64,000 nucleotides of DNA from Archivesica marissinica (lineage: Eukaryota > Mollusca > Bivalvia > Venerida > Vesicomyidae): the NCBI GenBank assembly GCA_014843695.1, contig CM026400.1:41267911-41331910 (forward strand), in the 5' to 3' direction. Positions 23,801-30,500 of the stretch are shown piece by piece. The notes beneath the pieces are model-generated. The model was not told the origin of the DNA. It was given only the letters and a program-made list of their open reading frames with translations, and searched no databases. A program made the translations under genes and the position numbers. The first letter of the stretch is position 1, and each line of letters starts with the position of its first letter.

Positions 23801-24309
23801 CCACAGACCGACCGTAATAACGTCTTTATTGCTTTGATAAGGAATTCAATCATTTAATAATCCAAATCATGCTTTCTGTTATCAATTTATCAGGAATAAG
23901 TCACGTTTACTGAATTAGAAGCACGAACACGATTAAAATATTACCAAGAAACTACAAACATCTGTTGTCTGTCAAATTTGACACACTGAGTCGCTACAGG
24001 AAGTAAACAAACTAACTAGCACCGAGTGCTGATACACTACAGGAGGTAAACAAACATACTGTTTTTTTCTGGTTTGATACGGTTACGTGCCCGTATCAAA
24101 CCAGCAAACGTGCTATCAGATTGGAAAACACAGCGTTATAACATGTGCGGTGAATAGAATTGTGGCAAATAATCTATAATATCATATCTAAGTAATAACT
24201 ATTTATTATCGTTAATTATTGGCGTTGTGTAATTTAGCGTTCTTTCTTCATTTCAGCGCATGGAGTGATGACTGCATTATTGTTTGTTGTTCTTGCTGCT
24301 CTTACATGA
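11733..24309 (+). CDS. ZP-domain protein, six C-terminal exons (join)
   Basis: Join 11733-11884, 14990-15102, 17556-17646, 19533-19689, 21193-21322, 24257-24309 (696 nt, 231 residues plus TGA). All five junctions are GT-AG and every split codon joins in frame (Asn51, Ser89, Gly119, Ala215). The product reads as the late part of a zona pellucida domain. It has IRC near residue 33, the linker GTPVIWTISLP (78-88), then ZP-C: EYILEVNSC (C98), LITAGGC (C120), DGTVTASIYAFRFYD, LKCNVIVC (C157, C162), NIC (C170) and TTC (C174). A dibasic KAKR (176-179) suits furin-type cleavage. The last 16 residues are hydrophobic and end the protein, as in a GPI or tail-anchor signal. ZP proteins polymerise into extracellular matrices such as egg coats. 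The 5' exons (signal peptide, start of ZP-N) were not found. Confidence 0.85.
11885..11994 (+). other. start of ZP intron A-B
   Basis: Unique intron sequence between the exon A donor and a foldback element. Confidence 0.5.
11995..12213. mobile_element. 219-bp foldback MITE
   Basis: The ends GAAATAATAAGTATCA and TGATACTTATTATTTC are inverted repeats, and nearly the whole element folds back (cgcagaataactctcgtttg ... caaacgagagttattctgcg). A second inner inverted pair (cgaagaacgaca, gagttattcggcg) gives a nested cruciform. A fragment, ggtatatcgcagaataac, recurs at 12610. Class II ancestry is inferred; no target-site duplication is obvious. Confidence 0.8.
12214..12850. other. intronic DNA without recognised features
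   Basis: Mixed-composition intron sequence. The 12127-12348 and 12665-12871 minus-strand ORFs are short and unsupported. Confidence 0.5.
12855..13448. repeat. 53-bp minisatellite in ZP intron A-B, about 11 copies
   Basis: The unit contains ggaaaactgtatccaatgta, then cctcagg, then a gatgtttcat / gaaagttcat variant block, then atattttactaacaat. Most units carry TACTAAC, the strongest branch-point consensus known in eukaryotes; two units have ttaactaac instead. Confidence 0.95.
13711..14936. repeat. 45-bp minisatellite in ZP intron A-B, about 25 copies
   Basis: The unit is ttacatattctacggctgtt plus gcatttaatg plus tcataaacagccaaa, with sequence-variant blocks (catttaatg, catccaaag, cttttaatg; cagcc, cgacc, caacc, caatc). 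The left edge (13711-13850) is degenerate. The unit length (15 codons) makes the minus strand open for 346 codons; this is a reading-frame artefact. The array ends about 55 bp before the acceptor of exon B. Confidence 0.96.
14990..15102 (+). CDS. ZP gene exon B (ZP-N/ZP-C linker)
   Basis: The acceptor is cctgtcgtattttcag (AG 14988-14989) and the donor is CCGT|GTATGT (15103). It contains one base, 37 codons, one base. The translation includes NTDVKPAY and TTIGTPVIWTISLP. The G-x-P-V-x-W/L pattern before ZP-C corresponds to the linker usually seen as GDPL. Both flanking split codons close correctly with exons A and C. Confidence 0.85.
15193..15345 (+). mobile_element. SINE2 copy, internally deleted
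   Basis: The first bases of the head (gcctccg) join directly to the body (tttatatgaaaacgttggca ... gttaggtaaactgcccgccg ... caggcgtaaaacccgaaata) and end in (ATA)n. The tRNA-like region is deleted. Confidence 0.85.
15352..15556 (+). mobile_element. SINE1 copy with SINE2-like head start
   Basis: It starts gcctccgttgtcgagtggtt, as SINE2 does, but continues acgcgttcgcttcaggtgcg and carries the SINE1 body and tail (ctctccctcatggtgatg, aatgtaatttgtaagaact). It may be a true full-length SINE1 head or a head exchange with the adjacent SINE2. Confidence 0.75.
15560..15622 (+). mobile_element. SINE2 head fragment
   Basis: The segment cctatcatcactgatggtca and the B box gggttcgagccc are followed by tcatttatatgaaat. 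It is directly followed by a complete SINE2. Confidence 0.75.
15630..15888 (+). mobile_element. SINE2 full-length copy
   Basis: The head is cctccgtggtcgagtggtta, with tRNA-Ser/Leu-like A box and B box gggttcgagcccc. The body includes ggcagtttcttacggaggtt and ctggttaaccgctggagcct, and the tail gcaggcgtaaaacccgaaat. Confidence 0.9.
15898..16056 (+). mobile_element. SINE2-related diverged body and tail
   Basis: ttatatgaaaacgttggcag to aaaacccgaacg, with many substitutions relative to the other copies (accgaatattggttaacagt); an older copy without head. Confidence 0.8.
16180..16385 (+). mobile_element. SINE4 copy with tRNA-like head
   Basis: The A box-like cgaccaagtggttaaggt and B box-like atgttcgaatcccac are followed by gaggaagctatccggctggc, ttgcggtaggtcggtggttc and gaatactgatcggaggagca. 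Together with 20508-20740 it defines the SINE4 layout used here. Confidence 0.8.
16600..17560 (+). repeat. 58-bp minisatellite made of repeated 3' splice sites (ZP intron B-C)
   Basis: Each unit runs ctgtgggtttctggtattta, then ctgatgtttgtacacttgtc, then gttacagcggagtacatg. It therefore contains a branch-point-like TACTGAT, a pyrimidine-rich stretch, TTACAG, and the first bases of ZP exon C (CGGAGTACAT). About 17 sites are present; 15 keep an intact CAG, and two are damaged (near 16987 and 17104). The last copy, at 17548-17556, is the acceptor of exon C. Some units have small deletions. Confidence 0.93.
17556..17646 (+). CDS. ZP gene exon C (start of ZP-C)
   Basis: The acceptor is gtcgttacag and the donor is GGGGG|GTAAGT (17647). 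It contains two bases, 29 codons, two bases. EYILEVNSCTAFRG and QIDLITAG match the opening of ZP-C (y-x-x-v-x-x-C-x-A and the LIT-x-G-C segment, whose Cys comes from exon D). The other two frames stop within 30 bases. Confidence 0.88.
17690..18301 (+). mobile_element. Foldback element, left copy (interrupted by SINE2)
   Basis: It contains tttgctggtttgatac...gtatcaaaccag, tgtcaaatttgacagataac, aataaagacgttattacgtgg and a terminal hairpin (18187-18299: gttattacgtgg ... ccacgtaataac). The same sequence lies inverted at 23740-24165. A SINE2 fragment interrupts it at 18073-18177. Confidence 0.85.
18073..18177 (+). mobile_element. 5'-truncated SINE2 with 13-bp target-site duplication
   Basis: The SINE2 body and tail (cccaagtactggttaaccgc ... 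cgtaaacccgaaatataac) are flanked by AATAAAGACGTTA at 18060-18072 and 18178-18190. The uninterrupted element at 23815-23830 (reverse) has the sequence once, which confirms the insertion point. Confidence 0.93.
18362..19352. repeat. 50-bp minisatellite in ZP intron C-D, about 20 copies
   Basis: The unit is ggatataatttcctggaact plus tgagtcggta plus taatgaaccctgtaagtact. About 11 units contain GTAAGT, the same hexamer as the true donor of exon C at 17647. Other units have gtaaat, gtaata or atagta. Minus-strand open frames across the array are artefacts. Confidence 0.95.
19533..19689 (+). CDS. ZP gene exon D (ZP-C core)
   Basis: The acceptor is ccatttcattttag (AG 19531-19532) and the donor is TGTGAC|GTAAGC (19690). 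The first base completes Gly119, followed by 52 codons. The translation has a sequon NFT, DGTVTASIYAFRFYD, and LKCNVIVCP. F-x-F followed by C-x-V-x-V-C is the most recognisable part of ZP-C. Reading through the donor would give a stop at 19714-19716, an alternative truncated end. Confidence 0.92.
19767..20052 (+). mobile_element. SINE3 full-length copy with target-site duplication
   Basis: The head runs acagacggatctgtagtcca to gatcccccgtctg. Its ends pair over 7 bp (CAGACGG/CCGTCTG), and an anticodon-arm-like ctggactggtaatccag (loop anticodon GGT, Thr) lies inside. The body is ctttcagatgggac...ggtctcgtgtcggtgcttta, and the tail is caggaggcgtcgctc...cgacgataaataaacgt. AATATCTGCACA-like repeats flank it (19752 and 20054). 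Confidence 0.92.
20102..20324 (+). mobile_element. SINE2 copy with 38-bp flanking duplication
   Basis: It is 5'-truncated (starts in the tRNA-like head at atcatcactgatggtcacgg) with full body and tail. Exact 38-bp direct repeats flank it at 20064-20101 and 20325-20362 (begin acaacaatggatacactgaa). Confidence 0.9.
20400..20470 (-). mobile_element. SINE5 head fragment, reverse
   Basis: Reverse complement of the SINE5 tRNA-like head: gagaagcgatcgctctaacc, actgcgctaatcggacagcc, as at 61515-61555. Confidence 0.75.
20508..20740 (+). mobile_element. SINE4 copy
   Basis: It contains cctccgtggccgggtggtta, B box ggctcgaatcccac, ctatccagctggcttgcgga, aggtcggtggatctaccg and taatcggagggggttcttcc. Confidence 0.82.
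20872..21152. repeat. 34-bp minisatellite in ZP intron D-E, about 8 copies
   Basis: The unit is gccaatcaatgtcggttatc plus cccgattgagctca. It ends about 40 bp before the acceptor of exon E. Confidence 0.95.
21193..21322 (+). CDS. ZP gene exon E (end of ZP-C, cleavage site, linker)
   Basis: The acceptor is ttttatgttttacag (AG 21191-21192), phase 0, following exon D exactly. It encodes TTCSKAKRSVPRRITRKSRE, then a 23-residue linker ending STGTMS. The sixth ZP-C cysteine is here. KAKR|S is a furin-type site placed where ZP precursors are cut. The donor TCTG|GTATAT (21323) is weaker than the others and was chosen because its phase fits exon F. Confidence 0.82.
21345..21565 (+). mobile_element. 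SINE3 copy lacking the head
   Basis: Starts at ctgaccctaataaaattaag and runs to cgacgataaataaacgtaag. The tRNA-like head is absent. Confidence 0.88.
21566..21985. other. ZP intron E-F, unique part
   Basis: No repeat family or open frame recognised. A short inverted pair, gagacggctcattatgagccggctc (21698-21724), is visible. Confidence 0.5.
21998..22100 (+). mobile_element. SINE1 body/tail fragment
   Basis: gcctcatggcgatggattcc ... gaatgaagtcccg ... cgcaatcgagccaat; a 5'-truncated copy. Confidence 0.8.
22136..23750. repeat. 23-bp minisatellite in ZP intron E-F, about 70 copies
   Basis: The unit is ttattacgtggctaacttag plus tgt, with a 'gaggttattacgtgg' variant and a few collapsed units near 22430-22510. 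The unit matches the terminal inverted repeat of the foldback element that adjoins its right end (gttattacgtggctagtttc at 23736). It appears to be an amplified element end. Confidence 0.95.
23736..24165 (-). mobile_element. Foldback element, right copy (inverted relative to 17690-18301)
   Basis: In reverse it reads the same order as the left copy: gctggtttgatacgggcacg...cgtatcaaaccag, tgtcaaatttgacagacaac, aataaagacgttattacgg, and the terminal ccacgtaataac. Identity is high but not complete. Confidence 0.85.
24257..24309 (+). CDS. ZP gene exon F (C-terminal hydrophobic tail and stop)
   Basis: The acceptor is ttctttcttcatttcag. Two bases complete Ala215, then HGVMTALLFVVLAALT and TGA at 24307-24309. 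A 15-residue hydrophobic stretch ending at the C-terminus, preceded by small residues (STGTMSA), is what a GPI signal looks like; a short transmembrane anchor is the alternative. The other frame (open to about 24422) gives a Cys-rich peptide and would need a different donor phase. Confidence 0.7.
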
Positions 24310-24519
24310 AGTTGACCACTAGAACCCAACGTGACGAGTCGTATGTTAGGCTCGACATGGCGATATATAATGAGAAACATTGTCAGTTACTGCCGCCGCA
24401 ATTATTAGTTTTTGGTCGGTAATGACATAGATTATTTTCTACCATGTATATGCAGGACGTTTCGTATCTGTTCCCCTGTGTTTGCTTGTACAGGGTGATA
24501 TGTAATTTGTTAATGCTAA

Positions 24520-24970
24520 TTGTACCTTGTATGTTCTAAGCTGTTTATATATGACGTATCTTAATCTTTTATTGTATACAATGTATATATACAGGGTGTT
24601 TCTTAATCTTTTATGTTCTACCATGTATATATACAGGGTGTTTCTTAATCGGTTACCAGATATTTGCTACAATTTTTGCACAGGTGTCCTGTTATTTGTT
24701 AATACTAAGTATACCTTTTATGTTCCAAGTTGTTGTACAGTGTTTCTTAATCTTTTATTTTCTATCATGTATATATACAGGGTGTTTCTTAATCGGTTAC
24801 CATATATTTGCTACAATTTTTGCACAGAGTGACACGTTATTTGTTAATACTAAGTACACCTTTTATGTTCCAAGTTGTTATACGGTGTTTATTAATCTTT
24901 TATTTTCTACCATGTATATATACAGGGCGTTTCTTAATTTGTTACCGGATATTTGATACAATGTTTATAC
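24520..24970. repeat. 144-bp tandem repeat downstream of the ZP stop, about 2.5 copies
   Basis: tgtatatatacagggtgttt recurs at 24582, 24627, 24771 and 24916 (last with gcgttt); the full period is 144-145 bp. It may lie in the 3' UTR or just beyond it. I see no polyadenylation signal before it. Confidence 0.85.
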
Positions 24971-25024
24971 AGGTCTGTTCGTAATATGTTACCATGTGTT
25001 TCCAACAATACTTACATGGTGATT

Positions 25025-25282
25025 GTCCGCCTCCATGGTCGAGCGGTTAAGGTCGCTGACTTGTATACCACTGTAACCTATCATTACTGATGGTCACGGG
25101 TTCGAGCCCCGCTCAGGCCGTGTCTCATTTATATGAAAATGTTGGCAGTTTCTTACGGAGGTTGGTGCACCCAAGTACTGGTTAACCGCTGGAGCCTGCC
25201 CAGGAAAGGTGTTGTTAGGTAAACTGCCCGCCGGCGATATAGCCCAAAATGGTGCTGATGCAGGCGTAAAACCCAAAATATA
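25025..25282 (+). mobile_element. SINE2 full-length copy with 11-bp target-site duplication
   Basis: Complete head, body and tail. ACATGGTGATT flanks it at 25014-25024 and 25283-25293. Confidence 0.95.
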
Positions 25283-25344
25283 ACATGGTGATTCATAATA
25301 AGTTTCCAAAGTATTTTCAACATGGTGTTTTATAACAATGTATA

Positions 25345-25588
25345 TAGTTTAAGCATTATTTATTTCAGTATTTGTACATGTAATCAAGAAATGAACATTT
25401 TCATATAATTTAACAGCAGTAGACTTATATAGTTCGTCTCCCTATCAAATGATTGATATACAATAGGCAGGAGAATAATATATATATATATAACAATGAA
25501 AATACGTGAAATCTATTCTAGGTATGCTAAAGAATTTCAGAAGTAATTGTATTAGTGAGTCAATAGTTTTGGATGTTAAAATGTTTTT
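25345..25588 (+). mobile_element. Half copy of the 48850-49345 foldback element
   Basis: tatttatttcagtatttgta ... gattgatatacaataggcag ... tctattctaggtatgctaaa are shared with 48860-49110; the inverted right half is missing. Confidence 0.8.
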
Positions 25589-25589
25589 T

Positions 25590-26220
25590 CAAGAACATGA
25601 ACTATCAAATCGGAGCAGGAGAAGAAGAGATTAGAATAGAGAAAGGTGGTTGTTGTTCGTTGATTTGGTAGACTATTCAATTGTTATGTACGTTGTGTAC
25701 ATTATTTTTGTCTGACACTGAGCGTTCGGACAGCCAATCGAACAGAATGGCGGGTAAACTATTGGTAAGTTGTAGAAATGATAATTTTATTTTAATTTGC
25801 ATTGTTGTTTTTTGTTACAGGGTCATCCATGAAATGTTAGCTTGTATAAAGAGTGGTACACCTATTATTGTTAATATGGTTTTATATGCACAGAATAAAC
25901 AAATAAAAGACCAAGGCCTCGTGAATGAGGCCAGGCCTGGAGATTATACAACTTTTCTCCAATCTCAAACTCATTCTCCAGCTTCTGATTGGTTCAGCTG
26001 AGTTTAAATATCAGACTGAACCAATGAAATCACTCGAGTTCGAGTTCTGAAAATAGTTTTATAACCTCGGGGCCCAGCGTAACGAATACAATATAAATAG
26101 TGGGTTATCATGCAATAATTATAGTAAACAATTATACAAAGAAATGGGTATTGTAATGATGTTGTGAATATTGTAAGGACTACTTGAATGTTATTGGGTA
26201 TTAGGAAACTTGTGGTATTA
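25590..26220 (+). other. possible short spliced transcript, otherwise unassigned
   Basis: ATGGCGGGTAAACTATTG at 25747 is followed at once by GTAAGT (25765), a T-rich 56-base stretch, and TTACAG (ends 25820). AATAAA motifs lie near 25887 and 25893. Splicing would give only a 9-codon ORF. It could be the first exon of something unrelated, a non-coding RNA, or coincidence. No homologous domain is seen. Confidence 0.25.
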
Positions 26221-26225
26221 TGCTT

Positions 26226-26345
26226 AGTGGAAGTCGTGATAGCGTAGTGGTAGAGCGCTCGCTTCAGGTGCGAAAGGCACGGAGTTCGCGCTTCGCTGGA
26301 GCCGTTGCGATTGTGATCTTAGGCCAGACGATGTAATTGATATAG
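26226..26345 (+). mobile_element. SINE1 head fragment
   Basis: ggaagtcgtgatagcgtagt, gagcgctcgcttcaggtgcg and a degraded B box (gagttcgcgcttcgctgg), followed by the beginning of the body only. Confidence 0.8.
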
Positions 26346-26417
26346 TGGACTCGGGTTGGTTGAAAAAGTGTAGGGAAGCCCTTAAGAGTTATTGATACAT
26401 GAACTGTTTGACTAACA

Positions 26418-26648
26418 GACGGATCTGTAGTCCAGTGGTAACACGCTGGACTAGTAATCAGGGATCGCAGGTTCGGCCCCCCGTCTGACCCTAAATAAAA
26501 TTAACAGTCTTTCAGATGGGACGTTAAACCGAGGTCTCGTGTCGGTGCTTTACACCGTGCACGTAAAAGAACCAGAGGAGATTCTGGAATGGGTCTCTGT
26601 CTGTATCATTACGGCAACCGGTAGCGACGATAAATAACCGTAAAACAC
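26418..26648 (+). mobile_element. SINE3 copy with internal deletion
   Basis: Head and body are intact to gtctgtctgtatcatt, then the sequence jumps to acggcaaccggtagcgacga; the ctatcctcc...gcgtcgctc segment is deleted. Confidence 0.88.
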
Positions 26649-26880
26649 ACACTCGATGTGGTGTGGTTGACCTGTTGACGAGTAAATGCGATGAGGTGTG
26701 ATGTAGGCGAGGTGCAACTGTAGCCGTATCTATCCACTTAACTATGACAGAGGAAGGAAATGCATTTGCATGTAAATACATTACATTGACTACATATCCG
26801 TTTGTGCCTCGGTGAATTTAGTCAGCATAACCATACGTAAAATTTGATTTCTGAAATTCGCTCACTACTGTGTCCTCTAA

Positions 26881-27090
26881 TTTATACAAATTTATTTTAG
26901 CTCGATTGCGAAACAAGTTCTTACAACTTATATTAATCATTCTTGAGACCTCATTCCTGGTGGAATCCATCGTCACGAGGGAGATGCCTTGCCTAATGGC
27001 CCAATCGTAACGGCTCCAGCGGGGCTCGAACTCCGGACCTTTCGCAGCTGGAGCGAACGCGCATCAACTACGCTATCATGACTCCCACTG
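26881..27090 (-). mobile_element. SINE1 copy, reverse
   Basis: From the tail (tttattttagctcgattgcg) to the head (gcgctatca-like actacgctatcatgactccc). Part of the body is missing between cacgagggag and atgccttgcc. Confidence 0.88.
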
Positions 27091-27174
27091 TGTCCTCTCA
27101 GACCGTACACTAGCCTTTATCGTTAAGCTTTCTCAGGCCGTGTAAACATGCATGAATAGTTTGTTGATAAGCAG

Positions 27175-27445
27175 TCCACCTCCGTGGTCGAGTGGTTACG
27201 GTCGCATACTTGTATACCACTGTAACCTATCACCACTGATGGTCACGGGTTCGAGCCGCGCTCAGGCCGTGTCTCATTTATATGAAAAAGTTGGCAGTTT
27301 CTTACGGAGGTTGGTGCACCCAAGTACTGGTTAACCGCTGGAGCCTGCCCAGGAAAGGTGTTGTTAGGTAAACTGCCCGCCGGCGATATAGCCCAAAATG
27401 GTGCTGATGCAGGCGTAAAACCCGAAATATAACATAATAAATAAT
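27175..27445 (+). mobile_element. SINE2 full-length copy
   Basis: Complete from cctccgtggtcgagtggtta to aaaacccgaaatataacata. TTGATAAGC occurs on both sides (27164 and 27449), a likely target-site duplication. Confidence 0.92.
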
Positions 27446-27544
27446 TTATTGATAAGCCATTGAAAATAAATATGATTTAAATATAAATTCTGCTAGACAT
27501 GTTTATTTGAATCCTCTTTCTAACTTCACGGCATGTATGTTAAA

Positions 27545-30500
27545 AGCATGTGTGGAATGGGAACCAGTTGCTATATATAATATACTGCAGTGGATGGAAT
27601 GGGAACCAGCCTGTTTCAATAGATAATATACTGCAGTTGATGGAATGGGAACCAGCCTGTTTCAATAGATAATCTACTGCAGTGGATGGAATGGGAACCA
27701 GCCTGTTTCAATAGATAATATACTGCAGTGGATGGAATGGGAACCAACCTGTTGCATTATATATATACTGCAGTGGATGGAATGGGAACCAGCCTGTTTC
27801 AATAGATAATATACTGCAGTGGATGGAATGGGAACCAGCCTGTTGCAATATATAATACTGAAGTGGATGGAATGGGACCCAGCCTGTTGCAATAGATAAT
27901 ATACTACAGTGGATGGAATGGGAACCAGCCTGTTTCAATAGATAATATACTGCAGTGGATGGAATGGGAACCAGCCTGTTTCAATAGATAATATACTGCA
28001 GTGGATGGAATGGGAACCAACCTGTTGCATTATATATATACTGCAGTGGATGGAATGGGAACCAGCCTGTTTCAATAGATAATATACTGCAGTGGATGGA
28101 ATGGGACCCAGCCTGTTGCAATATATAATACTGTAGTGGATGGAATGGGACCCAGCCTGTTGCTATATATAATACTGTAGTGGATGGAATGGGACCCAGC
28201 CTGTTGCTATATATAATACTGTAGTGGATGGAATGGGACCCAGCCTGTTGCAATAGATAATATACTACAGTGGATGGAATGGGACCCAGCCTGTTGCAAT
28301 AGATAATATACTGCAGTGGATGGAATGGGACCCAGCCTGTTGCAATAGATAATATACTACAGTGGATGGAATGGGACCCAGCCTGTTGCAATAGATAATA
28401 TACTGCAGTGGATGGAATGGGACCCAGCCTGTTGCAATAGATAATATACTGCAGTGGATGGAATGGGAACCAGCCTGTTGCAATAGATAATATACTGCAG
28501 TGGATGGAATGGGAACCAACCTGTTGCAATATATAATATACTACAGTGGATGGAATGGGACCCAGCCTGTTGCTATATATAATACTGTAGTGGATGGAAT
28601 GGGACCCAGCCTGTTGCAATAGATAATATACTACAGTGGATGGAATGGGACCCAGCCTGTTGCTATATATAATACTGTAGTGGATGGAATGGGACCCAGC
28701 CTGTTGCAATAGATAATATACTACAGTGGATGGAATGGGACCCAGCCTGTTGCAATAGATAATATACTACAGTGGATGGAATGGGAACCAGTCTGTTGCA
28801 ATAGATAATATACTGCAGTGGATGGAATGGGACCCAGCCTGTTGCAATAGATAATATACTGCAGTGGCTGGAATGGGACCCAGCCTGTTGCAATAGATAA
28901 TATACTGCAGTGGCTGGAATGGGACCCAGCCTGTTGCAATAGATAATATACTGCAGTGGATGGAATGGGAACCAACCTGTTGCAATAGATAATATACTGC
29001 AGTGGATGGAATGGGAACCAGTCTGTTGCAATAGATAATATACTGCAGTGGATGGAATGGGAACCAGTCTGTTTCAATAGATAGTATATACTACAGTGGA
29101 TGGAATGGGAACCAACCTGTTGCATTATATAATATACTGCAGTGGATGGAATGGGAACCAACCTGTTGCATTATATAATATACTGCAGTGGATGGAATGG
29201 GAACCAACCTGTTGCATTATATAATATACTGCAGTGGATGGAATGGGAACCAGCATGTTGCAATAGATACTATACTGCAGTGGATGGAATGGGAATCAGC
29301 CTGTTTCAATATATAGTATATACTACAGTGGATGGAATGGGAACCAGTCTGTTGCAATAGATAGTATATACTACAGTGGATGGAATGGGAACCAATATAT
29401 GTCAATAGATAGTATATACTACAGTGGATGGAATGGGAACCAATCTGTTTCAATAGATAGTATATACTACAGTTGATGGAATGGGAACCAATCTGTTTCA
29501 ATAGATAGTATATACTACAGTTGATGGAATGGGAACCAATATGTTTCAATAGATAGTATATACTACAGTGGATGGAATGGGAACCAGTCTGTTGCAATAG
29601 ATAGTAATACTACAGTGGATGGAATGGGAACCAATCTGTTTCAATAGATAGTATATACTACAGTGGATGGAATGGGAACCAATTTGTTTCAATAGATAGT
29701 ATATACAACAGTGGATGGAATGGGAACCAATCTGTTTCAATAGATAGTACATACTACAGTTGATGGAAGGGGACCCAATATGTTTCAATAGATAGTATAT
29801 ACTGCAGTGGATTGAAGGGGAACCAACATTTTTCAATAGATAGTATATACTACAGTGGATGTAATGGGAACCAATCTGTTTCAATAGATAGTATATACTA
29901 CAGTGGATAGAATGGGAACCAACCTGTTTCAATAGATAGTATATACTGCAGTGAATTGAAGGGGAACCAACCTGTTTCAATAGATATACTACAGTGGATG
30001 GAATGGGAACCAATCTGTTTCAATAGATAGTATATACTACAGTGGATGGAATGGGAACCAATCTGTTTCAATAGATAGTATATACTACAGTGGATGGAAT
30101 GGGAACCAACCTGTTTCAATAGATAGTATATACTACAGTGAATGGAATGGGAACCAATATGTTTCAATAGATAGTATATAATACAGTGGATGGAATGGGA
30201 ACCAACCCGTTTCAATAGATAGTATATACTACAGTGGATGGAATGGGAACCAATATGTTTCAATGGATAGTATATACTACAGTGGATGGAATGGGAACCA
30301 ACCTGTTTCAATAGATAGTATATACTACAGTGGATGGAATGGGAACCAATATGTTTCAATAGATAGTATATACTGCAGTGGATTGAAGGGGAACCAACCT
30401 GTTTCAATAGATAGTATATACTACAATGGATGGAATGGGAACCAATCTGTTTCAATAGATAGTATATACTACAGTGGATGGAATGGGAACCAATATGTTT

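Noticed and set aside
24219..24422. 67-codon Cys-rich ORF over ZP exon F
   Set aside because: It begins inside the intron. The alternative frame that matches exon E phase and gives a hydrophobic C-terminus is preferred.
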